From NCBI GenBank assembly GCA_947074265.1, contig CAMTPD010000095.1, positions 1-6,368 of the forward strand: a DNA stretch of 6,368 nt. Reading direction: 5' to 3'. Of this stretch, positions 1-6,298 are shown piece after piece. A program made the position numbers and the translations under genes. The notes under the pieces were generated by a model. It worked only from the letters and a program-made list of their open reading frames with translations. It was not told the DNA's origin and did not search any database. The DNA comes from an uncultured Porphyromonadaceae bacterium (GTDB taxonomy: Bacteria > Bacteroidota > Bacteroidia > Bacteroidales > CAMTPD01). Numbering within the stretch: the stretch's first letter is position 1; the number at the start of each line of letters is the position of its first letter.

Positions 1-35
1 ATATAAACTTGGTCATTAAATTATTATTCAAGAGA

Positions 36-68
36 CAAAGTTAGATAATTTTGAAAATTACACCGAAA
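36..68 (-). promoter_or_regulatory. Candidate leftward Bacteroides-type promoter
   Basis: Read on the minus strand, positions 43-36 spell TAACTTTG, a match to the Bacteroidetes -7 element TAnnTTTG. A TTTC at 68-65 lies 21 bases upstream, at about the distance expected for the -33 TTTG element. The promoter would drive a gene beyond the left edge, making positions 1-204 a divergent intergenic region. This is a motif match only, and the target gene is not in the window. Confidence 0.4.
46..60. promoter_or_regulatory. Perfect 15-bp AT palindrome, possible operator
   Basis: TAATTTTGAAAATTA is a perfect inverted repeat with 7-base arms around a single central G (position 53). It lies in the spacer between the -33-like and -7-like elements of the candidate leftward promoter, where a bound dimeric repressor would block RNA polymerase. 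In AT-rich DNA such a palindrome can arise by chance, so the operator role is inferred only from symmetry and placement. Confidence 0.3.
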
Positions 69-69
69 C

Positions 70-124
70 GTTATGCACAGTTTGAGTCTTTATTGCAGGA
101 TTTAACAGAGTTATGCACACTTTC
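70..124 (+). repeat. Two direct DnaA-box-like repeats, 40 bp apart
   Basis: TTATGCACA occurs at 71-79 and again at 111-119, in the same orientation and exactly 40 bases apart. Each fits the bacterial DnaA-box consensus TTATNCACA. The similarity extends to gTTATGCACA[g/c]TTT[g/c] (70-84 and 110-124), 13 of 15 identical. The second copy runs into the -33 position of the candidate promoter for the TPR gene. The first copy abuts the upstream edge of the candidate leftward promoter. The sites could bind DnaA, either at the edge of an origin or as a DnaA-regulated promoter, or another factor that reads the extended repeat. The motif is certain; its role is not known. Confidence 0.5.
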
Positions 125-148
125 TATTCGAATAAATCTGTAAGTTTG
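121..148 (+). promoter_or_regulatory. Candidate promoter of the TPR gene
   Basis: TAAGTTTG at 141-148 matches the Bacteroidetes -7 element TAnnTTTG exactly. The best -33-like element is TTTC at 121-124, only 16 bases upstream, which is shorter than the usual spacing, so that half is weak. Transcription would begin a few bases past 148 and leave a leader of about 50 bases before the ATG at 205. The TTTC belongs to the second copy of the DnaA-box-like repeat, so a protein bound there could control this promoter. Confidence 0.4.
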
Positions 149-204
149 CATCATACTATCACCTCTTAATCAACAAGAAACAACAGATCTAAAAAAGAAC
201 ATAG

Positions 205-1026
205 ATGAAAAAAATATTTTTTACCCTAATTACATTACTCACATACTGCGGACTGCAAGCACAAACCTATGATCAATGGATCGACAAATCTTTTGAATTA
301 ATTGAGCAAGACAGTCTCAGCGCAGCAGCCGAAACGTTAAAGCAAGCAATGCGTACAGAGCCCGCCAATCCGCGAAACTTTCTATTGTGGTCGAACCTCG
401 GTACCATTCAGCGCCGCCTCAACCAAAAAGAAGAAGCTTTACAATCTTATACAGCTGCTTTATCTATCAATCCGTTTTCTACTACCGTACTTCACAATCG
501 AGCAACATTGTATACTGAAGTAGACAACATCGACAAAGCCATAGCAGACTATAATCTTATCATATTGCGAGATTCCCTTGATCCGGAAGCACGTTATTGT
601 CGTGGCCTTCTTTTCATCGAGAAAAAAGACTACTTATCAGCAGAACAAGACTTCGAACATATACTAGCAGCAAATGAAAAAAGCGTACGTGGTCGCATGG
701 GTTATGCTACTTTAGAGAAAATGCGTGAAAACTACGTTGAATCAGAACGCATCTATAACTACCTCCTCTCCGAGTTACCTAAAGAAAGTGCTCTCTACTT
801 AGGACGTGCAGAGTTATTTTATAAAATGGGGAAGAACGGTAGAGCCATGAGCGATATCAACAAGATCTTTAATGAAGGCGAACCAGATGCATATACATAT
901 GTACTGCGAGGGAAAATTAAGCTCGCTCAATTTGAAAAGAAAGCTGCTGCAAAAGACTTCGAGACAGCCCTTCAAATGGGTTACGATCCAAAGCGAATCA
1001 ACGAACTGATGGAGCTTTGTAAATAA
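205..1026 (+). CDS. Exported tetratricopeptide-repeat (TPR) protein
   Basis: This is a 273-residue protein of unknown specific function. Residues 1-19 form a classic signal peptide: Lys2-Lys3, then a hydrophobic stretch, then LQA with likely cleavage before Gln20. It is therefore probably periplasmic or attached at the envelope. From about residue 24 to 262 the protein is a run of roughly seven degenerate 34-residue TPR units. Clear examples are W-N-L-G...EEAL..Y..AL..NP at about 62-91 and the next unit, with A-T-L-Y...KAI.DYN. TPR arrays form helical scaffolds for protein-protein contact, and no catalytic domain is visible. Cys15 follows LTY, a poor lipobox, so lipoprotein processing is unlikely but not excluded. 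The ATG at 205 is chosen because the signal peptide starts there; upstream is only a purine-rich AAAGAAC, not a true Shine-Dalgarno sequence. The gene stands alone, convergent with the leucine operon, and its composition differs from that operon. The partner protein is unknown. Confidence 0.9.
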   Translation: MKKIFFTLITLLTYCGLQAQTYDQWIDKSFELIEQDSLSAAAETLKQAMRTEPANPRNFLLWSNLGTIQRRLNQKEEALQSYTAALSINPFSTTVLHNRATLYTEVDNIDKAIADYNLIILRDSLDPEARYCRGLLFIEKKDYLSAEQDFEHILAANEKSVRGRMGYATLEKMRENYVESERIYNYLLSELPKESALYLGRAELFYKMGKNGRAMSDINKIFNEGEPDAYTYVLRGKIKLAQFEKKAAAKDFETALQMGYDPKRINELMELCK

Positions 1027-1037
1027 ACACAATAAAC

Positions 1038-1085
1038 AATCCCATTATTACTGCCCTGGAGCGTAATAATGGGATTTCTGTTTTT
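1038..1085. terminator. Rho-independent terminator, probably bidirectional
   Basis: A perfect 14-bp stem pairs 1038-1051 (AATCCCATTATTAC) with 1063-1076 across an 11-base loop. On the plus strand a T-rich tail follows (TTTCTGTTTTTAT), ending the TPR transcript just after its stop at 1026. Read on the minus strand, the sequence after the stem is also T-rich (GTTTATTGTGTTTATTT), so the same hairpin probably stops read-through from leuB, whose stop lies 68 bases away. One shared hairpin between convergent genes is a common arrangement. Confidence 0.85.
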
Positions 1086-1143
1086 ATATTAAGACCAAAT
1101 AAAAGATGCTGAATTGTTACAACGCAGCGTTGGATGACTATTA

Positions 1144-2217
1144 TTACACTGCCTTGATGTAATTTACCAACCAATCGCCCACTGCTGATGTAGAATAAGC
1201 ATTGCCCATATCAGCAATATCTTCAGTTACGACACCTGCCGCCATTGAAGCATCTACTGCTTCGCGAATCACGCGTCCTTCTTCCATCATTCCGAAAGCA
1301 TATTCAAACATCAATGCTGCCGACAATACCGTTGCAAGCGGATTCGCAATGTTTTTACCAGCTGCCTGTGGATACGATCCATGAATAGGTTCGAATACCG
1401 AAGTGTGGATACCGATAGAAGCCGAAGGCAACATTCCCAATGAGCCTGTAATCACAGATGCTTCGTCGGTCAAAATATCGCCAAACATATTTTCTGTCAC
1501 CAACACATCAAAACGTTTTGGCCATTGGATCAATTGCATTGCCGCATTGTCAACAAACATATACTCTGTTTCTACGTTCGGATATTGCGGTTCGATCTCC
1601 TTTGCCACTTGACGCCACAAGCGAGAAGTAGCCAATACGTTAGCCTTATCTACGATAGTGACTTTCTTTTTGCGCTTTTCTGCATACTGATAAGCAAGAT
1701 GTACAATGCGTTCGATTTCTGCACGTGTATATACACAAGTATCGTAAGCAGTGTTACCGTCTTCGCTACGACCTTGCGGACGACCAAAGTAAATACCTCC
1801 GGTAAGTTCGCGGATACACATAAAGTCGGCACCCTCTACCAAGTCGGCACGAAGCGGCGACTTGTGAATAAGAGATGCAAACGTTGTTACAGGGCGAATG
1901 TTGGCATACAAACCAAGTTTCTGACGCATTGCCAACAAACCTTGCTCGGGACGCACCTTTGCCGAAGGATCGTTGTCGTATTTTGGCGAACCGATCGCAC
2001 CAAACAATACGGCGTCGCTTTGCATACACAATGCATGTGTTTCGTCGGGATAAGGGTTACCGGTAGCATCAATTGCGCAAGCTCCTACCAATCCGGTATG
2101 ATATGAAAGTTCGTATCCATACTTATCGCAAATCGCTTTCGTTACTTTTAGTGCTTGATCTACGATTTCGGGACCGATACCATCGCCCGGCAATACTGCT
2201 ATATTTATCTTTTTCAT
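1144..2217 (-). CDS. leuB: 3-isopropylmalate dehydrogenase
   Basis: LeuB oxidises and decarboxylates (2R,3S)-3-isopropylmalate to 2-ketoisocaproate in the cytoplasm, the last leucine-specific step before transamination. At 357 residues it has full family length. It shows the N-terminal GDGIGPE (11-17), GLYANIRP with substrate Arg98 and Arg108, [10 protein letters not shown] (Arg136, Tyr143), Lys191, Asp223 in VDNAAM, and metal-binding Asp247 and Asp251 in [13 protein letters not shown]. The cofactor loop reads [15 protein letters not shown] (279-293). In Thermus LeuB the equivalent loop is HGSAPDIAG, whose Asp selects NAD; here that position is Gln284, with Ala285 in place of Ile. The ATG at 2217 overlaps the TAA stop of mgsA by one base (TAATG), which points to translational coupling. 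If the upstream synthase makes citramalate, LeuB would also oxidise 3-methylmalate to 2-ketobutyrate, an activity known for several LeuB enzymes. It is the last gene of the operon, followed by the shared terminator. Confidence 0.97.
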   Translation of the reverse strand: MKKINIAVLPGDGIGPEIVDQALKVTKAICDKYGYELSYHTGLVGACAIDATGNPYPDETHALCMQSDAVLFGAIGSPKYDNDPSAKVRPEQGLLAMRQKLGLYANIRPVTTFASLIHKSPLRADLVEGADFMCIRELTGGIYFGRPQGRSEDGNTAYDTCVYTRAEIERIVHLAYQYAEKRKKKVTIVDKANVLATSRLWRQVAKEIEPQYPNVETEYMFVDNAAMQLIQWPKRFDVLVTENMFGDILTDEASVITGSLGMLPSASIGIHTSVFEPIHGSYPQAAGKNIANPLATVLSAALMFEYAFGMMEEGRVIREAVDASMAAGVVTEDIADMGNAYSTSAVGDWLVNYIKAV

Positions 2218-2678
2218 TATTCTTCTCTGTTAAACTTTATATATTTAGGAATGGCCGGCACATAATTCGGATCTTCCCATAGCGGACTCGTAATCATCAA
2301 GTCGGCACTATATTGATTGCAAGCAATCGGAATGTTATGCAAACGGCACTGACGTAGTAGCATTTGAATATCGGCTTCATGCGGTTGTGCATTTAGATCG
2401 TCGATCAAAAAGATAGCCAGATTGATTTGTTTGCGAACCACAAGTGCCGCTATCTCGGCATCACCACCCATCGGACCGGAGTTCATGCAAGTGATATCGG
2501 CATATACTCCGCGTTCTTCAAACGCCTTTCGGATCAAATGTCCGGTAGTACCGGTACATACCAACTTATGTTTCGACAATGTATCGGCATTGTATAATGC
2601 CCACTCTACCATATCTACTTTGCGCTGATCGTGCGCTACCAAAGCGATTGTCAATTGCTTATTCATAATCGTATTCAT
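2217..2678 (-). CDS. mgsA: Methylglyoxal synthase
   Basis: MgsA converts dihydroxyacetone phosphate to methylglyoxal plus phosphate, a bypass of lower glycolysis used when phosphate is short or sugar phosphates build up. The 153-residue protein matches the full length of the E. coli enzyme (152). It keeps LVAHDQRK (His16, Asp17, Lys20), the phosphate loop TGTTG (42-46), SGPMGGD with the catalytic Asp73 (E. coli Asp71), and NAQPHEAD with His100 and Asp103 (E. coli His98 and Asp101). It also keeps NIPIACN and an Arg near the C-terminus (Arg151). A complete set of catalytic residues argues for a working enzyme rather than a relic. The ATG at 2678 is 7 bases past the cimA stop; a second ATG four codons in (2666) is possible because neither has a clear Shine-Dalgarno sequence. 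The stop overlaps the leuB start. This enzyme has no known step in branched-chain amino acid synthesis, so its place in this operon is unexplained. Confidence 0.93.
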   Translation of the reverse strand: MNTIMNKQLTIALVAHDQRKVDMVEWALYNADTLSKHKLVCTGTTGHLIRKAFEERGVYADITCMNSGPMGGDAEIAALVVRKQINLAIFLIDDLNAQPHEADIQMLLRQCRLHNIPIACNQYSADLMITSPLWEDPNYVPAIPKYIKFNREE

Positions 2679-2685
2679 TAAAGTA

Positions 2686-4209
2686 TTACAAACTTTCTAT
2701 TTTGTGGAGCATCTTGAGCGTTGCCTTAATCGCAGCTTCCGATTGGTCGGCATCGAGCCCTTGCGTCTTAAACTCTTTGTCTTTGTATCGCCAAGAGATT
2801 ACAGTTTGCACGAAGGCATCGGTATGTCCGCCCGGAGGAATACTCACCGTATAATTAACCAATAACGGGAGCTCTCGGTTGAGACGTTGATAAATCAAAC
2901 GCAACGCTTTCATAAATGCATCGTATTGTCCGTCTCCCGCAGCAGCTTGTTCATACGCCTCTCCGTCTATCTCGATCTTAAGCGAAGCAATCGGCTTCAG
3001 CCCCTGCGCTAAAGATAATGAGTAATTTAAGATTTTAATCTTACTGTCTTGAATATCTTGTTTCAAAACATCGGATATGATGTAAGGCAAATCTTCGGGC
3101 GTCACCATCTCTTTTTTGTCACCAAACTCGATGATACGCTGCGTAACCTTTCGCATACTCGCATCGTCGAGTTCGATACCTAGTGCTTCGAGGTTTTTCA
3201 GAATATTCGCCTTACCGGAAGTCTTACCCAAGGCATATTCACGCGTACGTCCAAAACGTTCGGGAAGCAGATCATTGCAATACAAATTATTCTTCTGGTC
3301 ACCGTCGGCATGTACACCCGCGCATTGCGTAAAAACGTTCTCACCGATTACCGGTTTGTTTTGCGGGATATGCACACCCGAATACGTTTCTACCACTTTA
3401 CTCGCTTTGTGCAAATAGTCTTCACAAATAGAAGTTTCCACTTTAAGGTGGTCGTGCAAGATGGCCAATACACTCGAAAGCGGAGCATTGCCTGCACGTT
3501 CACCCAATCCGTTGAGCGTTGTATGAATACCCTTAGCACCAGACGAAACAGCAGCAAATACATTAGCCACCGCCAAGTCGTAATCGTTGTGGGCGTGAAA
3601 GTCGAAATGCAAATCGGGATAACGCTTCATCATTTCGGCCATATACACTGCCGTATCGATCGGGTTGAGTATACCCAACGTATCGGGAAGCATAAATCGT
3701 TTTACCGGATAGTTACGCAACTGGTCAATCATGAAGAAAAGGTAATCGGGCGATTGTTTCATACCATTCGACCAATCCTCCAGGTAAAGATTCACATCCA
3801 TACCACATGCTACAGCCCGCTCAATCTCCTTTATAATATCAGCAACGTGCTGTTCGGGAGTTTTGCGCAACTGCTCGGTCACATGCTTGTACGAACCCTT
3901 GCAAAGCAAGTTTACCACTTCGCAACCGGCACTCTTAATCCATTGAATCGACAAGCCGCCATCAATAAATCCAAGCACTTCCAGTCTGCGTAGCATTCCT
4001 GCCCCTTTGGCCCACTGCGCAATCTGGCTTACGGCCGTAAACTCACCTTCCGACACTCGAGCCGAGGCAAGTTCTACACGGTCTACATGCAAATTACACA
4101 AAAGCATCCGCGCAATGATCAATTTCTCTTGCGGTGCAAACGCAACGCCCGAAGTTTGCTCACCATCGCGCAGCGTGGTATCCATGATCTCTATTCTTCG
4201 TTTTTCCAT
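2686..4209 (-). CDS. cimA: Citramalate synthase, LeuA-family paralogue
   Basis: This 507-residue enzyme condenses acetyl-CoA with a 2-keto acid. Its N-terminal TIM barrel has DTTLRDGEQ (Arg14, Asp15), LPDTLG (Thr177), the metal pair His205/His207 in HFDFHAHNDYDL, and NGLGERAGN. A linker follows (about 290-380), then a C-terminal regulatory domain with a GDGQYDAF and IPPGGHTDA stretch. Homologues are called 2-isopropylmalate synthase, homocitrate synthase or citramalate synthase. Aligned with Leptospira interrogans citramalate synthase from memory, it looks close along its whole length. The residues that shape that enzyme's pyruvate pocket (Leu81, Leu104, Tyr144) correspond here to Leu79, Leu102 and Tyr142. 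I therefore favour pyruvate as substrate and citramalate as product, the first step of threonine-independent isoleucine synthesis. A separate LeuA C-terminus at the right edge supports a division of labour. The C-terminal domain suggests feedback control, probably by isoleucine. It follows leuD by 69 bases and has the only strong ribosome-binding site seen in the window. A database annotation may simply read 2-isopropylmalate synthase. Confidence 0.85.
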   Translation of the reverse strand: MEKRRIEIMDTTLRDGEQTSGVAFAPQEKLIIARMLLCNLHVDRVELASARVSEGEFTAVSQIAQWAKGAGMLRRLEVLGFIDGGLSIQWIKSAGCEVVNLLCKGSYKHVTEQLRKTPEQHVADIIKEIERAVACGMDVNLYLEDWSNGMKQSPDYLFFMIDQLRNYPVKRFMLPDTLGILNPIDTAVYMAEMMKRYPDLHFDFHAHNDYDLAVANVFAAVSSGAKGIHTTLNGLGERAGNAPLSSVLAILHDHLKVETSICEDYLHKASKVVETYSGVHIPQNKPVIGENVFTQCAGVHADGDQKNNLYCNDLLPERFGRTREYALGKTSGKANILKNLEALGIELDDASMRKVTQRIIEFGDKKEMVTPEDLPYIISDVLKQDIQDSKIKILNYSLSLAQGLKPIASLKIEIDGEAYEQAAAGDGQYDAFMKALRLIYQRLNRELPLLVNYTVSIPPGGHTDAFVQTVISWRYKDKEFKTQGLDADQSEAAIKATLKMLHKIESL

Positions 4210-4220
4210 TCCTAACCTCC
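4210..4220 (-). promoter_or_regulatory. Strong Shine-Dalgarno site of cimA
   Basis: On the minus strand the sequence before the cimA ATG reads GGAGGTTAGGA. GGAGG (4220-4216) sits 6 bases from the start codon, ideal spacing. The other starts in the window (leuC, leuD, mgsA, leuB, TPR gene) lack such a motif, as is usual in Bacteroidota. The site fixes the cimA start at 4209 and suggests independent ribosome loading after the long 69-base gap. Confidence 0.7.
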
Positions 4221-4236
4221 AGTATTCAAACCAACA

Positions 4237-4261
4237 GCCTGTCGCACATCAGGCAGCGACA
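4237..4261 (-). other. Overlapping alternative hairpins in the leuD-cimA gap
   Basis: The 69-base gap holds two inverted repeats that cannot form together. One pairs GCCTG (4237-4241) with CAGGC (4250-4254) across 8 bases. The other pairs TGTCGC (4240-4245) with GCGACA (4256-4261) across 10 bases. No T-run follows, so neither is a terminator. They lie just upstream of the cimA ribosome-binding site. Stems of five and six pairs are short enough to be chance. Confidence 0.25.
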
Positions 4262-4278
4262 AACAATCGGTCGAAAAT

Positions 4279-4869
4279 TTATACTACTCTCGAAGCTTCA
4301 AAAGCTTCGATTTTATCTTTGTTGGCCAGCAAATAGTCGATATCATCAAGTCCCTTTACCAAGCACTCTTTCTTGTAAGGATTAATCTCGAACGATTCGC
4401 TATCGCCGGTTGCATTATTCGTTATCGTTTGATTCTCCAAGTCTACCGTTACGGTATTACCCGGATTAGTAGCAATAGAAGTAAACAAGCCTTCGAGAAA
4501 CTTCGGCGATACAACAACAGGCAATACTCCGTTATTAAGCGCGTTGTTTTTAAAAATATCGGCAAAGAAGCTCGATACCACAACACGAAAGCCATATCCG
4601 GCTACTGCCCAAGCTGCATGCTCGCGGCTACTTCCGCTACCAAAGTTCTTACCGGCAACCAATACCTCACCTGCATAAGTAGGATCGTTTAATACGAAAT
4701 CCTTTACCGGATTTCCGTCTTGATCGTAACGCCAGTCGCAAAACAAATTATCACCAAACCCTTCACGTGTAGTCGCTTTCAAGAAGCGAGCCGGAATAAT
4801 CTGGTCGGTGTCGACATTCTCGATCGGAAGCGGCACCATGGTTGAATTGATTGTTTCAAATTTTTTCAT
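4279..4869 (-). CDS. leuD: 3-isopropylmalate dehydratase, small subunit
   Basis: LeuD is the swivel-domain subunit that joins LeuC to form isopropylmalate isomerase, which moves the hydroxyl of 2-isopropylmalate to give 3-isopropylmalate. At 196 residues it is the normal length of the bacterial long-type LeuD (about 200). The diagnostic motifs are [14 protein letters not shown] (18-31) and [14 protein letters not shown] (75-88); the second is the aconitase-family loop with Ser78, Ser80, Ser81 and Arg82 that helps bind substrate carboxylates. The start at 4869 begins the conserved N-terminus and lies 20 bases after the leuC stop, with no clear Shine-Dalgarno sequence. If the next gene makes citramalate, the same heterodimer would also isomerise citramalate through citraconate to 3-methylmalate. 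Confidence 0.97.
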   Translation of the reverse strand: MKKFETINSTMVPLPIENVDTDQIIPARFLKATTREGFGDNLFCDWRYDQDGNPVKDFVLNDPTYAGEVLVAGKNFGSGSSREHAAWAVAGYGFRVVVSSFFADIFKNNALNNGVLPVVVSPKFLEGLFTSIATNPGNTVTVDLENQTITNNATGDSESFEINPYKKECLVKGLDDIDYLLANKDKIEAFEASRVV

Positions 4870-4889
4870 CGTACAAGAAGTTTATCGGA

Positions 4890-6290
4890 TTAGTTGATCA
4901 AGATTTCACGCGGATCAGTTATTTTGCCGGTCAAGGCAGCAGCAGCGGCAACCAATGGTCCGGCAAGAATGGTGCGCGCACCTGGTCCTTGACGACCTTC
5001 AAAGTTACGATTCGATGTCGAAACTGCATACTTTCCTGCCGGTACTTTGTCTTCATTCATAGCAAGACAAGCCGAGCAACCCGGCTGACGAAGTTCGAAT
5101 CCGGCATCTGCAAAGATCTTATCCAAACCTTCTTGTCTGATCTCCTCTTCTACCTTCCACGAGCCCGGAACCAACCAAGCCGTCACATCGGGATGTTTTT
5201 GTTTTCCTTTTACCATTGCGGCAAAAGCACGAAAATCTTCGATACGTCCGTTGGTACAACTTCCTAAGAATACGTAATCAATCTTTTTACCTTCAATCTT
5301 CTCTCCTGCGGCAAAGCCCATATAGTCGAGCGACTTTTGGTACGAAGCACGCCCCGAAGCTTCAACACTTTCAAGCGTAGGAATCGTTTCGGTAATACCC
5401 ATTCCCATACCGGGATTCGTTCCGTAGGTAACCATCGGCATGATATCTTCTGCTTTGAAAGTAATCTCTTTATCAAATGTAGCGCCCTCGTCGGTATGAA
5501 GCGTTTTCCAATAAGCCAATGCCTTATCCCAAGCTTCCCCTTTGGGTGCAAACTCTTTTCCTTTTACATATTCGAATGTGGTTTCATCGGGAGCAATCAT
5601 ACCTCCGCGCGCTCCCATCTCGATACTCAAGTTACACAACGTAAGACGCTCTTCCATGGATAGCGCACGTACGGCCTCGCCTGCGTATTCAACGAAATAA
5701 CCCGTAGCACCTCCGGTAGTCATCTTCGAAATAATGTACAATGCCATATCTTTGGCCGTAACACCTTTGCCCAACTTACCGGTTACAGTAATGCGCATCG
5801 TTTTTGGTTTACGTTGAAAGATACACTGCGTAGCCAGTGTCATCTCTACTTCACTGGTGCCGATACCAAAAGCGATTGCCCCCATCGCCCCGTGCGTAGA
5901 AGTGTGACTGTCGCCACATACAATGGTCATGCCCGGAAGCGTAAGTCCCGTCTCCGGCCCGATTACATGGATAATACCGTTACGCTTGTCGTTCATTCCG
6001 TAATAGGTAAGACCAAAGTCGGTTGCGTTCTGTTCCAACGTATCTACCTGATTGCGCGAAATAGGATCGGCAATTGGTTTGTCTTGATGCAAGGTTGGGA
6101 TGTTGTGATCGGGCGAACAAATGGTACGCTCAGGTCTGAACACTTTCAATCCGCGTTGACGAAGGCCTTCGAAAGCCTGCGGACTGGTTACTTCGTGGCA
6201 ATAATGACGGTCTATATACAATTGGGTAGTGCCGTCGGGTAGTGTTGAAACCTGGTGTTGAGACCAAATCTTTTCGAATAATGTTTTCAT
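4890..6290 (-). CDS. leuC: 3-isopropylmalate dehydratase, large subunit
   Basis: LeuC is the catalytic, iron-sulfur subunit of isopropylmalate isomerase and works with LeuD in the cytoplasm. Its 466 residues match the E. coli-type LeuC. The three ligands of the [4Fe-4S] cluster are visible: Cys345 in FLGSCTNGR, and Cys405 and Cys408 in [11 protein letters not shown], close to E. coli 347, 407 and 410. Other family marks are [18 protein letters not shown], the [24 protein letters not shown] stretch (in the first third, from around residue 125), and [10 protein letters not shown] near the C-terminus. The cluster leaves one iron free for the substrate hydroxyl, as in aconitase, so the enzyme should be oxygen-sensitive. 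The ATG at 6290 follows the leuA stop by 8 bases with no Shine-Dalgarno sequence, typical of close coupling within an operon. No truncation or missing key residue was seen. Confidence 0.98.
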   Translation of the reverse strand: MKTLFEKIWSQHQVSTLPDGTTQLYIDRHYCHEVTSPQAFEGLRQRGLKVFRPERTICSPDHNIPTLHQDKPIADPISRNQVDTLEQNATDFGLTYYGMNDKRNGIIHVIGPETGLTLPGMTIVCGDSHTSTHGAMGAIAFGIGTSEVEMTLATQCIFQRKPKTMRITVTGKLGKGVTAKDMALYIISKMTTGGATGYFVEYAGEAVRALSMEERLTLCNLSIEMGARGGMIAPDETTFEYVKGKEFAPKGEAWDKALAYWKTLHTDEGATFDKEITFKAEDIMPMVTYGTNPGMGMGITETIPTLESVEASGRASYQKSLDYMGFAAGEKIEGKKIDYVFLGSCTNGRIEDFRAFAAMVKGKQKHPDVTAWLVPGSWKVEEEIRQEGLDKIFADAGFELRQPGCSACLAMNEDKVPAGKYAVSTSNRNFEGRQGPGARTILAGPLVAAAAALTGKITDPREILIN

Positions 6291-6298
6291 GTGAGGGC

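Noticed and set aside
238..249. Possible lipobox (LTYC) in the TPR protein
   Set aside because: Tyr before the Cys does not fit the usual Gly, Ala or Ser, and a good ordinary signal-peptidase site (LQA, then Gln) follows.
1120..1132. Inverted repeat CAACGC-a-GCGTTG just downstream of leuB
   Set aside because: With a realistic loop only four base pairs remain and no clear T-run follows. The 14-bp hairpin at 1038-1076 is a far better terminator.
1525..2106. Plus-strand open frame of 193 codons opposite leuB
   Set aside because: It is the antisense shadow of a leuB with intact motifs, and its translation is rich in Cys and Arg with no family signature.
2335..2343. Third DnaA-box-like word TTATGCAAA in mgsA
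   Set aside because: It has one mismatch to the consensus, lies within coding sequence, and is far from the other two boxes.
3310..3993. Plus-strand open frame of 227 codons opposite cimA
   Set aside because: It is fully antisense to a well-supported conserved gene, its translation shows no recognisable motif, and similar open frames lie opposite leuB, leuC and leuD, as expected from codon bias.
5000..5007. TAACTTTG promoter-like box on the minus strand inside leuC
   Set aside because: It encodes part of the conserved SNRNFEG motif of LeuC and has no -33-like element at the right distance, so it is explained by the protein sequence.
5814..6242. Plus-strand open frame of 142 codons opposite leuC
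   Set aside because: It is antisense to conserved LeuC motifs and has no signal peptide, domain or supporting context.
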